Part shown: piece after piece, positions 8,333-16,887 of the stretch
Layout of the letters: the number at the start of each line of letters is the position of its first letter
Position numbering within the stretch: the stretch's first letter is position 1
Assembly (NCBI RefSeq): GCF_011040495.1
Contig: NZ_CP049041.1
Location: forward strand, 1-64,000
Reading direction: 5' to 3'
Source: Pseudohalocynthiibacter aestuariivivens
GTDB lineage: Bacteria > Pseudomonadota > Alphaproteobacteria > Rhodobacterales > Rhodobacteraceae
DNA: 64,000 bases
Notes under the pieces: generated by a model
What the model was told of the DNA's origin: nothing
Database searches by the model: none
What the model saw: the letters and a program-made list of their open reading frames with translations, nothing else
Program-made: the position numbers and the translations under genes

Positions 8333-9889
8333 TCAGGCGTTGAACCACCACCGCTCGCCACAGCGGTTGCCGTCGAGATCCCAGTCCCCCGAGATCTCTT
8401 CGGGCGTGCCCACCTTGGACGCCTTGGCATCGAGGAAGTCGGCCCAAACCGGCGCGATCAGCCCGCCCTCATCGGACAGGATGCGCTGGCATTCGTAATA
8501 AAGCTCGCGGCGCTTGGCATCGTCGCGCTCCGAACGGGCGGCGATTAGCGCTGTGTTGAACGCCTCGTTATCCCAGTTGGTCGCGTTGTAGCCGCCCAGT
8601 GCCTCGCGCGAATAGGCAAGGCTCAGCATCAGATCCTCATTGGCGCGGCCGGACCAGCGCGAGGCGAAGAACGGCTTCTTGCCCCAGATGTTCGACCAGT
8701 AGCCATCCTCGGGCTCGCGCGCGACATTGATCGTGACACCCGCCTGTGCCGCGTGCTCGGCAAAAAGCTGCGCGGCCTCGACGGCGCCGGTAAAGGGTGT
8801 ATTCGAGGCGTGCAGCGTCGTCGTCAGCCCCTCTGCGCCCGCCTCCTTGAGCAGCGCCTTGGCCTGCTCGGGGTCATAGCTGTGCTGGGGCAGATCGGGG
8901 TTGTGATAGCGGTAGGCGTTCGAAATCGGCTGGTCATTGGCGATCGAGCCATAGCCGTTCAGGATCTTGTCGATCATGTCCTGACGGTCGATCGCCAGCT
9001 TCATAGCGCGGCGCACGCGCACGTCCTGGAACAGCGGGTCGGTGGTCATCATGCTGAAGCAGTAATGCACCTTGCCCTGCGTCTGGACCAGATCGACCTC
9101 CGGCATGACGGCCATCAGATTGGCCGTCGTCGGATCGACCGAGTTCATCACGTCGATTTGTCCCGTCTGCAGCGCGGTTGTGCGCGCATTCACGTCGCGG
9201 ATCGCCAGCATCTCGATCGCGTCGAAATGGGCGCGATCCGACTTCCAGTAATTCGGGTTCTTGCGGACGATGGTTTTGATACCCGGCTCGTAGGTTTCGA
9301 GGATGTAGCCGCCGGTGCCGATCCCGGCGTCGAAATTCATGTCATCCTTGGGCACGATGAGCATCGTGGTCAGCGCCAGAACCGGGGGGAAACCTGCATT
9401 CGGCTCGTTCAGGGTGATCGTCACCTCATCGGGGGCGGTGGCCTGAACGTCCTTGATCACGGCGACCAGCGACTTGGTCTGGCTGATCGTGTCCTCGCCC
9501 CGGTGCAGGTTGATCGAGAAGACCACGTCATCGGCATCCATCGTCTTGCCGTTGTGGAATTCCACACCCTGGCGCAGCTTGAACACCCAGACGGTCAGAT
9601 CGTCGTTGGATTCCCAGCTGGTCGCAAGCTCAGGGACGAGAACGCCGCCGGCACCGATCTCTATCAGGTTGTTGCGGATCTGCCATTGCAGGTTCTGCAT
9701 GAATTTCGTCTCGTTCACCTGCGGGTCCAGCGTCTCACCCGAGTCGAAACTGCCGATCCCGAGGCGGAGCGTCCCGCCGGGCTGCGGCGTCGCTGCGCGC
9801 AGTGGCTGGCCCGAGAGGCCGAGCACTGCGGCGGCGCCCATGGCGCCCGCGCCCATCAAGAGACTGCGCCTGTTCATCGAAACTGTCAT
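8333..9889 (-). CDS. Periplasmic peptide/opine-type ABC transporter binding protein
   Basis: This is an SBP_bac_5 (DppA/OppA class) periplasmic binding protein of 518 aa. The N-terminus has a twin-arginine-like start, MNRRSLLMGAGAMGAAAVLG, with a signal peptide ending near QPLRA. The family segment ELATSWESNDDLTVWVFKLR is clear. No permease follows. The likely partners are the dppB/dppC/dppDF-type genes at 14.4-17.8 kb, which lack a binding protein of their own. The promoter region at 9890-10089 is shared with a divergent LysR gene and contains TATGTCTAT, resembling half of the operator found at the hut promoters. An alternative start is the ATG at 9877. Confidence 0.88.
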   Translation of the reverse strand: MTVSMNRRSLLMGAGAMGAAAVLGLSGQPLRAATPQPGGTLRLGIGSFDSGETLDPQVNETKFMQNLQWQIRNNLIEIGAGGVLVPELATSWESNDDLTVWVFKLRQGVEFHNGKTMDADDVVFSINLHRGEDTISQTKSLVAVIKDVQATAPDEVTITLNEPNAGFPPVLALTTMLIVPKDDMNFDAGIGTGGYILETYEPGIKTIVRKNPNYWKSDRAHFDAIEMLAIRDVNARTTALQTGQIDVMNSVDPTTANLMAVMPEVDLVQTQGKVHYCFSMMTTDPLFQDVRVRRAMKLAIDRQDMIDKILNGYGSIANDQPISNAYRYHNPDLPQHSYDPEQAKALLKEAGAEGLTTTLHASNTPFTGAVEAAQLFAEHAAQAGVTINVAREPEDGYWSNIWGKKPFFASRWSGRANEDLMLSLAYSREALGGYNATNWDNEAFNTALIAARSERDDAKRRELYYECQRILSDEGGLIAPVWADFLDAKASKVGTPEEISGDWDLDGNRCGERWWFNA

Positions 9890-9973
9890 TGGAAGGTACC
9901 CCTGTCATGTGCCGCACCCGCTGATCGCCAGTGGAATGATCGCCAGTTGAACGAGCGGCGGGCTGCGTGCTAT

Positions 9974-9991
9974 TATGTCTATTGTTATTAG
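9974..9991. promoter_or_regulatory. Possible degenerate HutC-type half site
   Basis: TATGTCTAT here equals the first nine bases of the 14-bp operator core found upstream of hutF and adhC. The second half (TGTTA) departs from it, so the match to GTMTAKAC is only six of eight. It lies in the divergent region between the binding protein and lysR genes. Confidence 0.3.
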
Positions 9992-10089
9992 AATAGGTTT
10001 ACCGCCGATCCCCTGACAAACGAGAATTGCGCAGACACTCTTTAGCCTTTCTAAATGTGTCCCGTTCGATCCCATGCTATAGGTAGGCT

Positions 10090-11031
10090 ATGCAATCCAC
10101 TCTTCCTCCTCTTCGTGCGCTTCAGGCATTCGAAAGTTTCGGACGGCTTGGCTCGGTCGCGGCAGCGGCCAAGGAGCTGGGCGTGACGCCCGGCGCGATC
10201 AGCCAGCAGATCAAGATCCTCGAGACGCAACTCAAGATCCCGCTGATCATGAAGGATGGCCGGCGCGCATCACTGGCCCCTGCCGCGCGGTCGTATCACG
10301 ACTTGCTGTCGGCCGGCTTCGCCAAGCTCCAGCAGGCGCAGGGGCTACTTGCCGAGCGGATGGCCGACCGGGACGTGAGTATCTCGGGGCTGCCGACCTT
10401 GCTGCTCAAATGGCTCAATCCGCGCCTTCACCGTTTCGAGGCGGCTAAAGGCTCGGCCTCTTTCCGGCTTGAGGCCACCCATGTAGAGCCGGAGCCGCAA
10501 TTCCTGAACCACATGTTCCGCCTGACCTATGGCGCGGCATCCGAGGTGCATCCGCATCGGCGCGCGCTCTTCCATGATGTCTGCTTTCCGGTCTGCGCGC
10601 CCGAATTCCTGGCGCGCCACCCCGAGGCGTCGGACCCTGAAGCGCTGGGATCGCTGCCGTGGGTCGATATCGACTGGGGTCCGGGCTATGCCAGCGTGCC
10701 GCGCCTTGGCGACTGGCTTGCGGCCCAAGATCAGCCGCGCCCCAGGCAGAAACCCGTCTCGATCCATTCTCTTTCCGGCTCGGCGCTGGAAGCTGTGGCA
10801 AGCGGGCAGGGCGTTGCCCTGGCGCAGCATTCATTTGCTTCGATGGATCTGAAGCTGGGACGGCTGGTGCGTTTGTCCGAGCAGTCCATCCCCATGCCCG
10901 AACCCTATTACATCTGTTGGTCGCCCATGCTGCTGGAGAATGATGTCTCGCGCAGGTTCCTGAACTGGATCCTGGCCGAGGCGCGCTCTGGCCAGGGCGC
11001 CGACCGATTTTCCATAAGGCAGGAAAACTAA
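10090..11031 (+). CDS. LysR-family transcriptional regulator (GcvA-like)
   Basis: An N-terminal winged helix-turn-helix (residues about 6-64, SVAAAAKELGVTPGAISQQI) is followed by a LysR substrate-binding domain. The PLRALQAFES opening is typical of the GcvA/AmpR branch. It is transcribed away from the binding protein gene and toward the Rieske demethylase, 93 bp ahead of it. The classic LysR layout makes it a plausible regulator of one or both, with the inducer unknown. The length of 313 aa is normal. Confidence 0.9.
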   Translation: MQSTLPPLRALQAFESFGRLGSVAAAAKELGVTPGAISQQIKILETQLKIPLIMKDGRRASLAPAARSYHDLLSAGFAKLQQAQGLLAERMADRDVSISGLPTLLLKWLNPRLHRFEAAKGSASFRLEATHVEPEPQFLNHMFRLTYGAASEVHPHRRALFHDVCFPVCAPEFLARHPEASDPEALGSLPWVDIDWGPGYASVPRLGDWLAAQDQPRPRQKPVSIHSLSGSALEAVASGQGVALAQHSFASMDLKLGRLVRLSEQSIPMPEPYYICWSPMLLENDVSRRFLNWILAEARSGQGADRFSIRQEN

Positions 11032-11124
11032 ACAATCACCCTGCAGAACGACGTTTAATTTTGCCATGTCTTCAATATAGATCGGAGAGGTCCAGCCACA
11101 CCCAAGCCAGTCAGGAGTCCAGGT

Positions 11125-12165
11125 ATGTTTTTGAAGAACGCATGGTATGTCGCCGCATGGAGCGACGAGATCAAGGGCGAGCTGCAGCAGGTCAAGGTGC
11201 TGGGCGAGAAGATCTGTATGTTCCGCAACAGCCACGGCGAAGTCATCGCGATGGAGGATGCCTGCCCGCATCGCAAGCTGCCGCTCAGCAAGGGCCGGAT
11301 CAAGGATGACAATGTCGAATGCGGCTACCATGGCCTGACCTTCGATTGCGCGGGCCAATGCGTCTGGGCGCCGGGAGGGGGGCGCATCCCCTCGGCCGCC
11401 AAGGTGCGGCCCTATCCGGTGCATGAGAAATACGGCCTGGTCTGGATCTGGATGGGCAACGCGGCGATCGCCGATCCCGAGGACATCATCGACATTCCGA
11501 ATTTCGACAATCCCGAGTGGGGCATCAACCGCGGCGCGGCGATGGAGCTGAACTGCAACTACCTGCTGATGTGCGACAACCTGCTGGATCCCACGCATGT
11601 GGCCTGGGTGCACGAGTCGTCCTTTGCCGCCGCCGCGACCAAGGACACGCCGCTGCGCGTCACCAAGACCGACACGGGCGTCATCGTCCATCGCTGGATG
11701 ATGGATCACGAGCCCGCGCCCTTCTACAAGAAGGTGATCGAGTTCGAGGGCAATTGCGACCGTCTGCAGCATTACGAGGTGCGCTATCCCAGCCACGCGC
11801 TGATCCGCGCCGTCTTTACCCCCGCCGGCACCGGCGGTGTGGACGGCACGTTGCATGAAAAGACTTTTGTCATGGACAGCTACAACTTCATGACGCCCAC
11901 GACCGAAAGCGAGACTCGCTATTACTGGTTCCAGCTGCGCAACATCCGCCCGGATGACGAAGAGCTGTCCAGGATGATGAGCGAGGACGTGCGCGGTGCA
12001 TTCGAAGAGGATCGCGCCGTCTTGAACGAGGTGCAGATCGGCATGACCGAAAAGACCTCGCCGCATATCGACCTTCACATCGACGCGGGCCAGCTGCGCT
12101 TCCGCCGGCAGCTCGAGGCGATGATCGCCGAAGAGGCGATGGTCGACGCCAAGATGAGCCAGTGA
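11125..12165 (+). CDS. Rieske non-heme iron demethylase oxygenase subunit (VanA/NdmA type)
   Basis: This is the terminal oxygenase of a two-component system. The Rieske [2Fe-2S] ligands are Cys47-x-His49 and Cys66-x2-His69 (ACPHRK and CGYHG). The mononuclear iron site is Asp155-x2-His158-x4-His163 (LLDPTHVAWVH). Size and N-terminus (FLKNAWYVAAW) match the vanillate O-demethylase/caffeine N-demethylase branch. Those enzymes remove methyl groups as formaldehyde using electrons from a ferredoxin reductase. The reductase follows one base after the stop. A formaldehyde-linked alcohol dehydrogenase (adhC) is in the same block, beside the hut genes. A methylated imidazole or histidine derivative is therefore a reasonable guess for the substrate, but not proven. 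Confidence 0.9.
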   Translation: MFLKNAWYVAAWSDEIKGELQQVKVLGEKICMFRNSHGEVIAMEDACPHRKLPLSKGRIKDDNVECGYHGLTFDCAGQCVWAPGGGRIPSAAKVRPYPVHEKYGLVWIWMGNAAIADPEDIIDIPNFDNPEWGINRGAAMELNCNYLLMCDNLLDPTHVAWVHESSFAAAATKDTPLRVTKTDTGVIVHRWMMDHEPAPFYKKVIEFEGNCDRLQHYEVRYPSHALIRAVFTPAGTGGVDGTLHEKTFVMDSYNFMTPTTESETRYYWFQLRNIRPDDEELSRMMSEDVRGAFEEDRAVLNEVQIGMTEKTSPHIDLHIDAGQLRFRRQLEAMIAEEAMVDAKMSQ

Positions 12166-12166
12166 C

Positions 12167-13327
12167 ATGGCCACTGGTTTCCGCGCGTTTCGTGTCGCTC
12201 GCAAGGTGCGCGAGAGCGACATCATCACCTCCTTTTATCTCGAGCCCGCGGATGGGGCGCCGCTCTGGTCTCCGCTGCCCGGTCAATACCTGACGCTGCG
12301 CGTGCCGGGTGCGGATGCTCCGGTGCTCAAGACCTATTCGGTCTCGAACCATGTTGCCGACGGGCAGGCCCACCGCATCACTGTCAAGCGCGAGGCGGGG
12401 CAGGGCGGCGCGCCCGATGGGGTCGGATCGTGCTGGCTTCATGACAGGGTGAAAGAAGGGGACGAGCTCGAGATCGCGGCCCCGCGCGGCGGTTTCGTTC
12501 TCGACGAGACAAGCCGCCGCCCCGTCCTGCTCCTATCGGGCGGTGTCGGCCTGACGCCGCTGGTGTCGATGCTGCACAGCCTGAAAGAGAGAGATCGGGA
12601 TGTCTATTTCATCCACGCCTGCGAGAATGGCGCGGTCCACGCGCTGCGCGATGAAGTCGAGGCGCTTGCAGGTGGCAACATCCGCACTCTCTTTGTCTAT
12701 CGCACGCCCACGGATGAGGACCGCAGCGCCGCGCGCCATCATGCCGAGGGCATGATCGACAAGGCGTTTCTGCAAGATCACGTCCCCATCGGCGACTATG
12801 AGGCATATTTGTGCGGCCCCGCTCCGTTCATGGCGGCGATGTATCAGTTGCTGCAGGAACTGGGCCTGCCGAAGGACCGGATTGCCTATGAGTTCTTTGG
12901 CAAGGCCATGTCGCTGGACCAGATGAGTGCCACGCCTGCAGAAAAGCCGTCTAAAGCGGCGTCGAAGGCGGCGGCCTCCATCCGCTCGCTGACCTTTCTG
13001 ACCAATCCCGATGCTTGGGCCAGCGACGAAACCGCGGTCGAGCTGGCCCCAAAGGCTGCGCCCGTTGCGGCCGTGGGCGATGTGACCTTCCGTAAATCCG
13101 GCAAGGCAGCGACATGGGATGGCAGTGCGGCCTCCTTGTTGGAGCTGGCCGAGAATGCCGGCCTCAATCCTGAATTCAGCTGTCGCGCCGGGATCTGCAA
13201 CTCGTGCAAATGCGCGCTTGTGTCGGGCGAGGTCGAATATTTCGAGGATCCGCTGAACCCGCCCGCGCCGGGCGAGGTGCTGATCTGCTGCGCCCGCCCC
13301 AAGGGGGCCGTAGTGCTGGATATCTAG
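12167..13327 (+). CDS. Flavin/ferredoxin reductase of the Rieske demethylase
   Basis: This electron-transfer component has three parts. An FAD-binding beta barrel comes first (TYSVSNH at about residues 63-69). An NAD-binding domain with GGVGLTPLVSML follows. A C-terminal plant-type [2Fe-2S] domain carries Cys-x4-Cys-x2-Cys in SCRAGICNSCKC and a final Cys in LICCARP. A linker of about 60 residues rich in Ala/Lys separates reductase and ferredoxin. This FAD-NAD-Fd order resembles Hmp-like or GbcB-like reductases, not the FMN type of VanB. It starts one base after the oxygenase stop, so the pair is co-expressed. Its last codons overlap the convergent deacylase gene. Confidence 0.9.
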   Translation: MATGFRAFRVARKVRESDIITSFYLEPADGAPLWSPLPGQYLTLRVPGADAPVLKTYSVSNHVADGQAHRITVKREAGQGGAPDGVGSCWLHDRVKEGDELEIAAPRGGFVLDETSRRPVLLLSGGVGLTPLVSMLHSLKERDRDVYFIHACENGAVHALRDEVEALAGGNIRTLFVYRTPTDEDRSAARHHAEGMIDKAFLQDHVPIGDYEAYLCGPAPFMAAMYQLLQELGLPKDRIAYEFFGKAMSLDQMSATPAEKPSKAASKAAASIRSLTFLTNPDAWASDETAVELAPKAAPVAAVGDVTFRKSGKAATWDGSAASLLELAENAGLNPEFSCRAGICNSCKCALVSGEVEYFEDPLNPPAPGEVLICCARPKGAVVLDI

Positions 13328-14391
13328 GGCGCGCCGCGCGCGGTCTGCTCCAGCAGGGCATCCAGTGCCGTGCCGGAGAGTTCCGGGCAGATAACGCAAA
13401 GATGATCGCCGGGCGCGACAATCGCGCCCGCACGCTGAATGGCGACAATGCCTGCGACGGGCGCGGTCAGGTCAATGGCCGAAACGTCCAGACGATGCAG
13501 ATCGCGCAGGCGGGCGATAGGCTGACCAGCGCTGACCGCCTCGCCCAACGCAACCAGCGGCTCGGCAAGCGCGTGGTGATCCGATGTGACAGCCGCCGAA
13601 GCGGCGCCGAGATCCAGAAACCGCGTCTGCGGCGCGGGTCCCGCCCCCAGACGCGTCGCTGCCGCCTCGTGCAGGATGCCCGCGTCAACCAGCACGCGCA
13701 AGACGCCCTGCCAGCCTGCCTCGAGCGCGCGCCGTGACACCTTGCCCTCACCGCCCAGCTCGCAGGACAGCATGGCGCAGCCCGCCGCATGCGCGGCACC
13801 GTCGAAATCTCCGGGCGTATCGCCCGGCGGCACGACCATCGCGAAGGGCAGACCCATCGCCGTCGCCATGGCGCGGGTTTGCGCATCGCGCGCCGCGTCG
13901 CCCGAAAGGCAAAGATAGGCGGCGTCCAGATAGGCGGTGCCGGTCCCGCCTGAATGCAGGTCGATGGCGAGATCGGCCAAAGGCATGAGCTGGGTCGCGA
14001 CAAACCCGGCAATCTCGCGCGTGGGGCCGGCATGGGCCTCGCCGGTAAAGGAGCGGTTCAGGTTGCCGCCGTCCAGCGGCGAGGTGCGGCTGACTGCCTC
14101 GATTGCGGGCATGTTGAGCGCAGGCGCCAGGATGAGGCGCCCCGCCAGATCACCCGGCTCGAGCCGCTCGTAGAGGCGGCGTGCGATGATCTGCCCCTCG
14201 TATTCGTCGCCGTGGTTGCCGCCGCAGATCAGGGCCGTGGGGCCATCCCCACCACGTATGACGCCAAGCGGCGCGCGGATCGTGGAAAAGGCATGGCGGT
14301 TGCCCGAATGCGTCAGGCCGAATTGTCCCGCCCGCTTGCCCGGGGCATCGAGATCGAGCGACGATGATACCGTGCCGAAGGCAAGACGCAT
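13324..14391 (-). CDS. AstE/aspartoacylase-family zinc deacylase (DoeB-like)
   Basis: This M14-type amidohydrolase cleaves an acyl group from an amino acid. The zinc ligands are in GGNHGDEYEG (His and Glu) and the third His is in DLHSGG. A C-terminal beta domain is similar to the N-acetyl-diaminobutyrate deacetylase branch. ATG at 14391 shares a base with the stop of the ABC ATPase gene (TGATG). A GTG one codon upstream is also possible. As last gene of the dppB-dppC-dppDF operon, it probably acts on what the transporter brings in. N-acyl-histidine or a histidine dipeptide is an inference from the nearby hut genes. Confidence 0.85.
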   Translation of the reverse strand: MRLAFGTVSSSLDLDAPGKRAGQFGLTHSGNRHAFSTIRAPLGVIRGGDGPTALICGGNHGDEYEGQIIARRLYERLEPGDLAGRLILAPALNMPAIEAVSRTSPLDGGNLNRSFTGEAHAGPTREIAGFVATQLMPLADLAIDLHSGGTGTAYLDAAYLCLSGDAARDAQTRAMATAMGLPFAMVVPPGDTPGDFDGAAHAAGCAMLSCELGGEGKVSRRALEAGWQGVLRVLVDAGILHEAAATRLGAGPAPQTRFLDLGAASAAVTSDHHALAEPLVALGEAVSAGQPIARLRDLHRLDVSAIDLTAPVAGIVAIQRAGAIVAPGDHLCVICPELSGTALDALLEQTARGAP

Positions 14392-16022
14392 CACGGGCTC
14401 TCATGCCCGCTTGCGCCGCGCGCGGCCAGAAGGCGGGTCAGCCAATCGGGATCCATTTCAGGCACCGATGACAAAAGCAGCTCGGTATAGGCGGCGTGTG
14501 GCGGCGTGAAGATCTCGTCCTTCGTGCCCTGCTCGACGATGACGCCGTTCTGCATAACCACGACGGTATCCGCGATGGAGCGCACCGTCGCCAGATCATG
14601 CGTGATGAACATGTAGGTCAGGTTCATCTCGCGCTGCAGCCGGTCCAGCAGGCGCAGGATGCCCTCGGCCACCAGCTGATCGAGGGCCGATGTCACCTCG
14701 TCGCAGATGATGAATTCCGGCTCGGCCGCCAGAGCGCGGGCGATGCAGACGCGCTGTTTCTGCCCCCCGGACAACTCGGATGGAAGGCGGTCGATGAATT
14801 CGTCCGGGTCCAGCTCGATCATGGTCAGAAGCTCGCGGATGCGCGCCGCTTTGGCGGCGCCCTTGAGTCCGAGGAAGAATTCCAGCGGTCGGCCGATCAC
14901 CTCGCGGATCCGCTGCTTGGGGTTCAGCGCGGTATCGGCCATCTGGTGGATCATCTGCACATGACGCTGCAGGTCGGGCGTGCGGTTCTTGCTGGAAGCG
15001 GGCAGGGGCGTGCCGTCGAATTTGATCGCCCCCTGCCACGGCGGCAAGAGGCCCATCACGACGCGCGCGAGGGTGGATTTGCCCGACCCGCTTTCGCCGA
15101 CAATCGCGACGGTCGATCCGCGCGTGATCGTCAGGTCGATATCCTTCAGCACCGTGGCGGCGCCATAGCCCGCCGTGACCTGCCCGATCTCCAGCAGCGG
15201 CGCGATACCCGCTTCTTGCGGAGGCATCGGATCGCGGCGGAAATCGCGGACCGCCCAGAGGGATTTGGTATATTCCTCTTGCGGGTGGGCCAGCATGTCG
15301 CGCGCCGGCGCATCCTCGACCTCCTCGCCGCGCAGGAGCACCTTGATCCGGTCGGCCATCTGCGCGACGACCGCCAGATCATGCGTGATGTAGATCGCGG
15401 CGGTGTTGTATTCGCGCACGATATCGCGGATCGCGGCCAGCACCTCGATCTGGGTGGTCACGTCCAGCGCCGTCGTCGGCTCGTCGAAGACGATCAGATC
15501 GGGACGGCAGGACATGGCCATCGCCGTCATCGCGCGCTGAAGCTGCCCGCCCGAGACCTGATGCGGATAGCGAAACCCGATCTGGTCGGGGTCCGGCAGG
15601 CGGATCTTGCGATAGAGCTCTTTCGCGTCGCGCTCTGCCTCGGCGCGGCTCATGACCCCGTGCTTGACCGGGCCTTCGGAATACTGGTCGATCAGCTTGT
15701 AGGCCGGGTTGAAGGCGGCGGCTGCGGATTGCGCGACATAGGCGATGCGTTTGCCGCGCAGCTTCCGCAGCGCGCCTTGCGGCGCTCCCACAAGTTCCTG
15801 CCCGTCAAATGTGATCGAGCCGCCGCTGATCCGGCAGCCGCCCTTGGTATAGCCCATTGCGGCAAGGCCCAGCGTGGATTTGCCCGCGCCGCTCTCGCCG
15901 ATGAGGCCCAGGATCTCGCCCCGTCGCAGCGCCAGATCGACACCCTTGATGATGGGCTTCCACGCCCGTTCCGAGCGCCCCTCGATGCGGATATCGGTCA
16001 TCTCCAGCAGCAGATCGCTCAT
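14391..16022 (-). CDS. Double ABC ATPase (DppD-DppF fusion)
   Basis: Two oligopeptide-type ABC domains are joined in one 543-aa chain. The first has GESGAGKST and signature SGGQLQRAM; the second has VGESGSGKST and LSGGQKQRV. Each has its own Walker B (LIVFDEPTTALD and FIICDEVTSALD). An oligopeptide-type C-terminal extension is short. It starts 4 bp after the dppC-type permease stop. The fused form is common in Rhodobacterales peptide/opine transporters. It powers uptake through the two permeases encoded just upstream. Confidence 0.93.
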   Translation of the reverse strand: MSDLLLEMTDIRIEGRSERAWKPIIKGVDLALRRGEILGLIGESGAGKSTLGLAAMGYTKGGCRISGGSITFDGQELVGAPQGALRKLRGKRIAYVAQSAAAAFNPAYKLIDQYSEGPVKHGVMSRAEAERDAKELYRKIRLPDPDQIGFRYPHQVSGGQLQRAMTAMAMSCRPDLIVFDEPTTALDVTTQIEVLAAIRDIVREYNTAAIYITHDLAVVAQMADRIKVLLRGEEVEDAPARDMLAHPQEEYTKSLWAVRDFRRDPMPPQEAGIAPLLEIGQVTAGYGAATVLKDIDLTITRGSTVAIVGESGSGKSTLARVVMGLLPPWQGAIKFDGTPLPASSKNRTPDLQRHVQMIHQMADTALNPKQRIREVIGRPLEFFLGLKGAAKAARIRELLTMIELDPDEFIDRLPSELSGGQKQRVCIARALAAEPEFIICDEVTSALDQLVAEGILRLLDRLQREMNLTYMFITHDLATVRSIADTVVVMQNGVIVEQGTKDEIFTPPHAAYTELLLSSVPEMDPDWLTRLLAARGASGHESP

Positions 16023-16025
16023 GCG

Positions 16026-16883
16026 TTACTCCTTGAGGCCCGAAGACATGTGCAATACCCAGTCGACGATGAGGTTGACGCCGATGGTCAGCAGCGCGAT
16101 GGCCCCGGCGGGCAGAAGAGGCGCAAGGCCGAAGGTGGCGGTCTGCCAGGTCGAGAAATTGGCAAAACCGATCAGCTTTGCGCTTTCGCGCACCATGCCG
16201 CCCCAGTCGGCGGTGGGCGGCTGGATGCCGAGGCCAAGGAATGACAGCGCCGAGATGAACAGAAAGACGAAGCAGAAGCGCAGGCCGAATTCCGCGATCA
16301 GGGGCGCTGCGGCATTCGGCAGCACCTCCTTGCGGATCAGCCACCAGAGGCCCTCGCCGCGCATCCGTGCCACCTCGATATAGTCCATCGTCAGGATGCC
16401 TTGGGCGACCGCGCGCGAAAGGCGGTAGACGCGCGTGCTGTCCAGCACCGCGATAACGAAGATCAGCGCCAGGACCGATGTGCCGGTGATGGTCAGGATC
16501 AGCAGTGCAAAGATCAGTGCCGGGATCGCCATAAGAACGTCGACCACGCGCGCGCTGATTGCGTCGAACCAGCCACCGAGGGTGGCGGCCAGAAGGCCCA
16601 TGGTCGCGCCCAGAAGGAAGGCCAGCGCCGTCGTGGCCAGCGCGATGCCCACCGTGTTGCGCGCGCCGTAGATCAGCCGCGACAGCACATCGCGCCCCAG
16701 CGCGTCGGTGCCGAGATAATGCGGTGCGACCCATGGCTGATACTGCGCACCTACCGAGGCCGCCTCGGGATAGGGGGCCAGCAGGGGCGCCCCGACGGCA
16801 AGGACAGCATAGAGACCGACGATGACGATGCCGATCCAGGCCGAAACCGGCGCGCCGCGCAAGGTGTATAGCATCTCGTTCAC
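16026..16883 (-). CDS. DppC-type ABC permease
   Basis: This inner-membrane permease of the peptide/nickel class has 285 aa, with a cytoplasmic N-terminus and about six membrane segments. The EAA-type loop region is around EVARMRGEGLWWLIRKEVLPN. It lies 4 bp downstream of the dppB-type gene and 3 bp upstream of the ATPase, so the operon is continuous. It forms the channel together with the upstream permease. Confidence 0.92.
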   Translation of the reverse strand: MNEMLYTLRGAPVSAWIGIVIVGLYAVLAVGAPLLAPYPEAASVGAQYQPWVAPHYLGTDALGRDVLSRLIYGARNTVGIALATTALAFLLGATMGLLAATLGGWFDAISARVVDVLMAIPALIFALLILTITGTSVLALIFVIAVLDSTRVYRLSRAVAQGILTMDYIEVARMRGEGLWWLIRKEVLPNAAAPLIAEFGLRFCFVFLFISALSFLGLGIQPPTADWGGMVRESAKLIGFANFSTWQTATFGLAPLLPAGAIALLTIGVNLIVDWVLHMSSGLKE

Positions 16884-16887
16884 GGCG

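Noticed and set aside
14496..16244. A 582-codon plus-strand frame opposite the DppDF fusion
   Set aside because: Composition is Arg/Asp/His-rich and without motifs. The opposite strand codes for two complete ABC ATPase domains.
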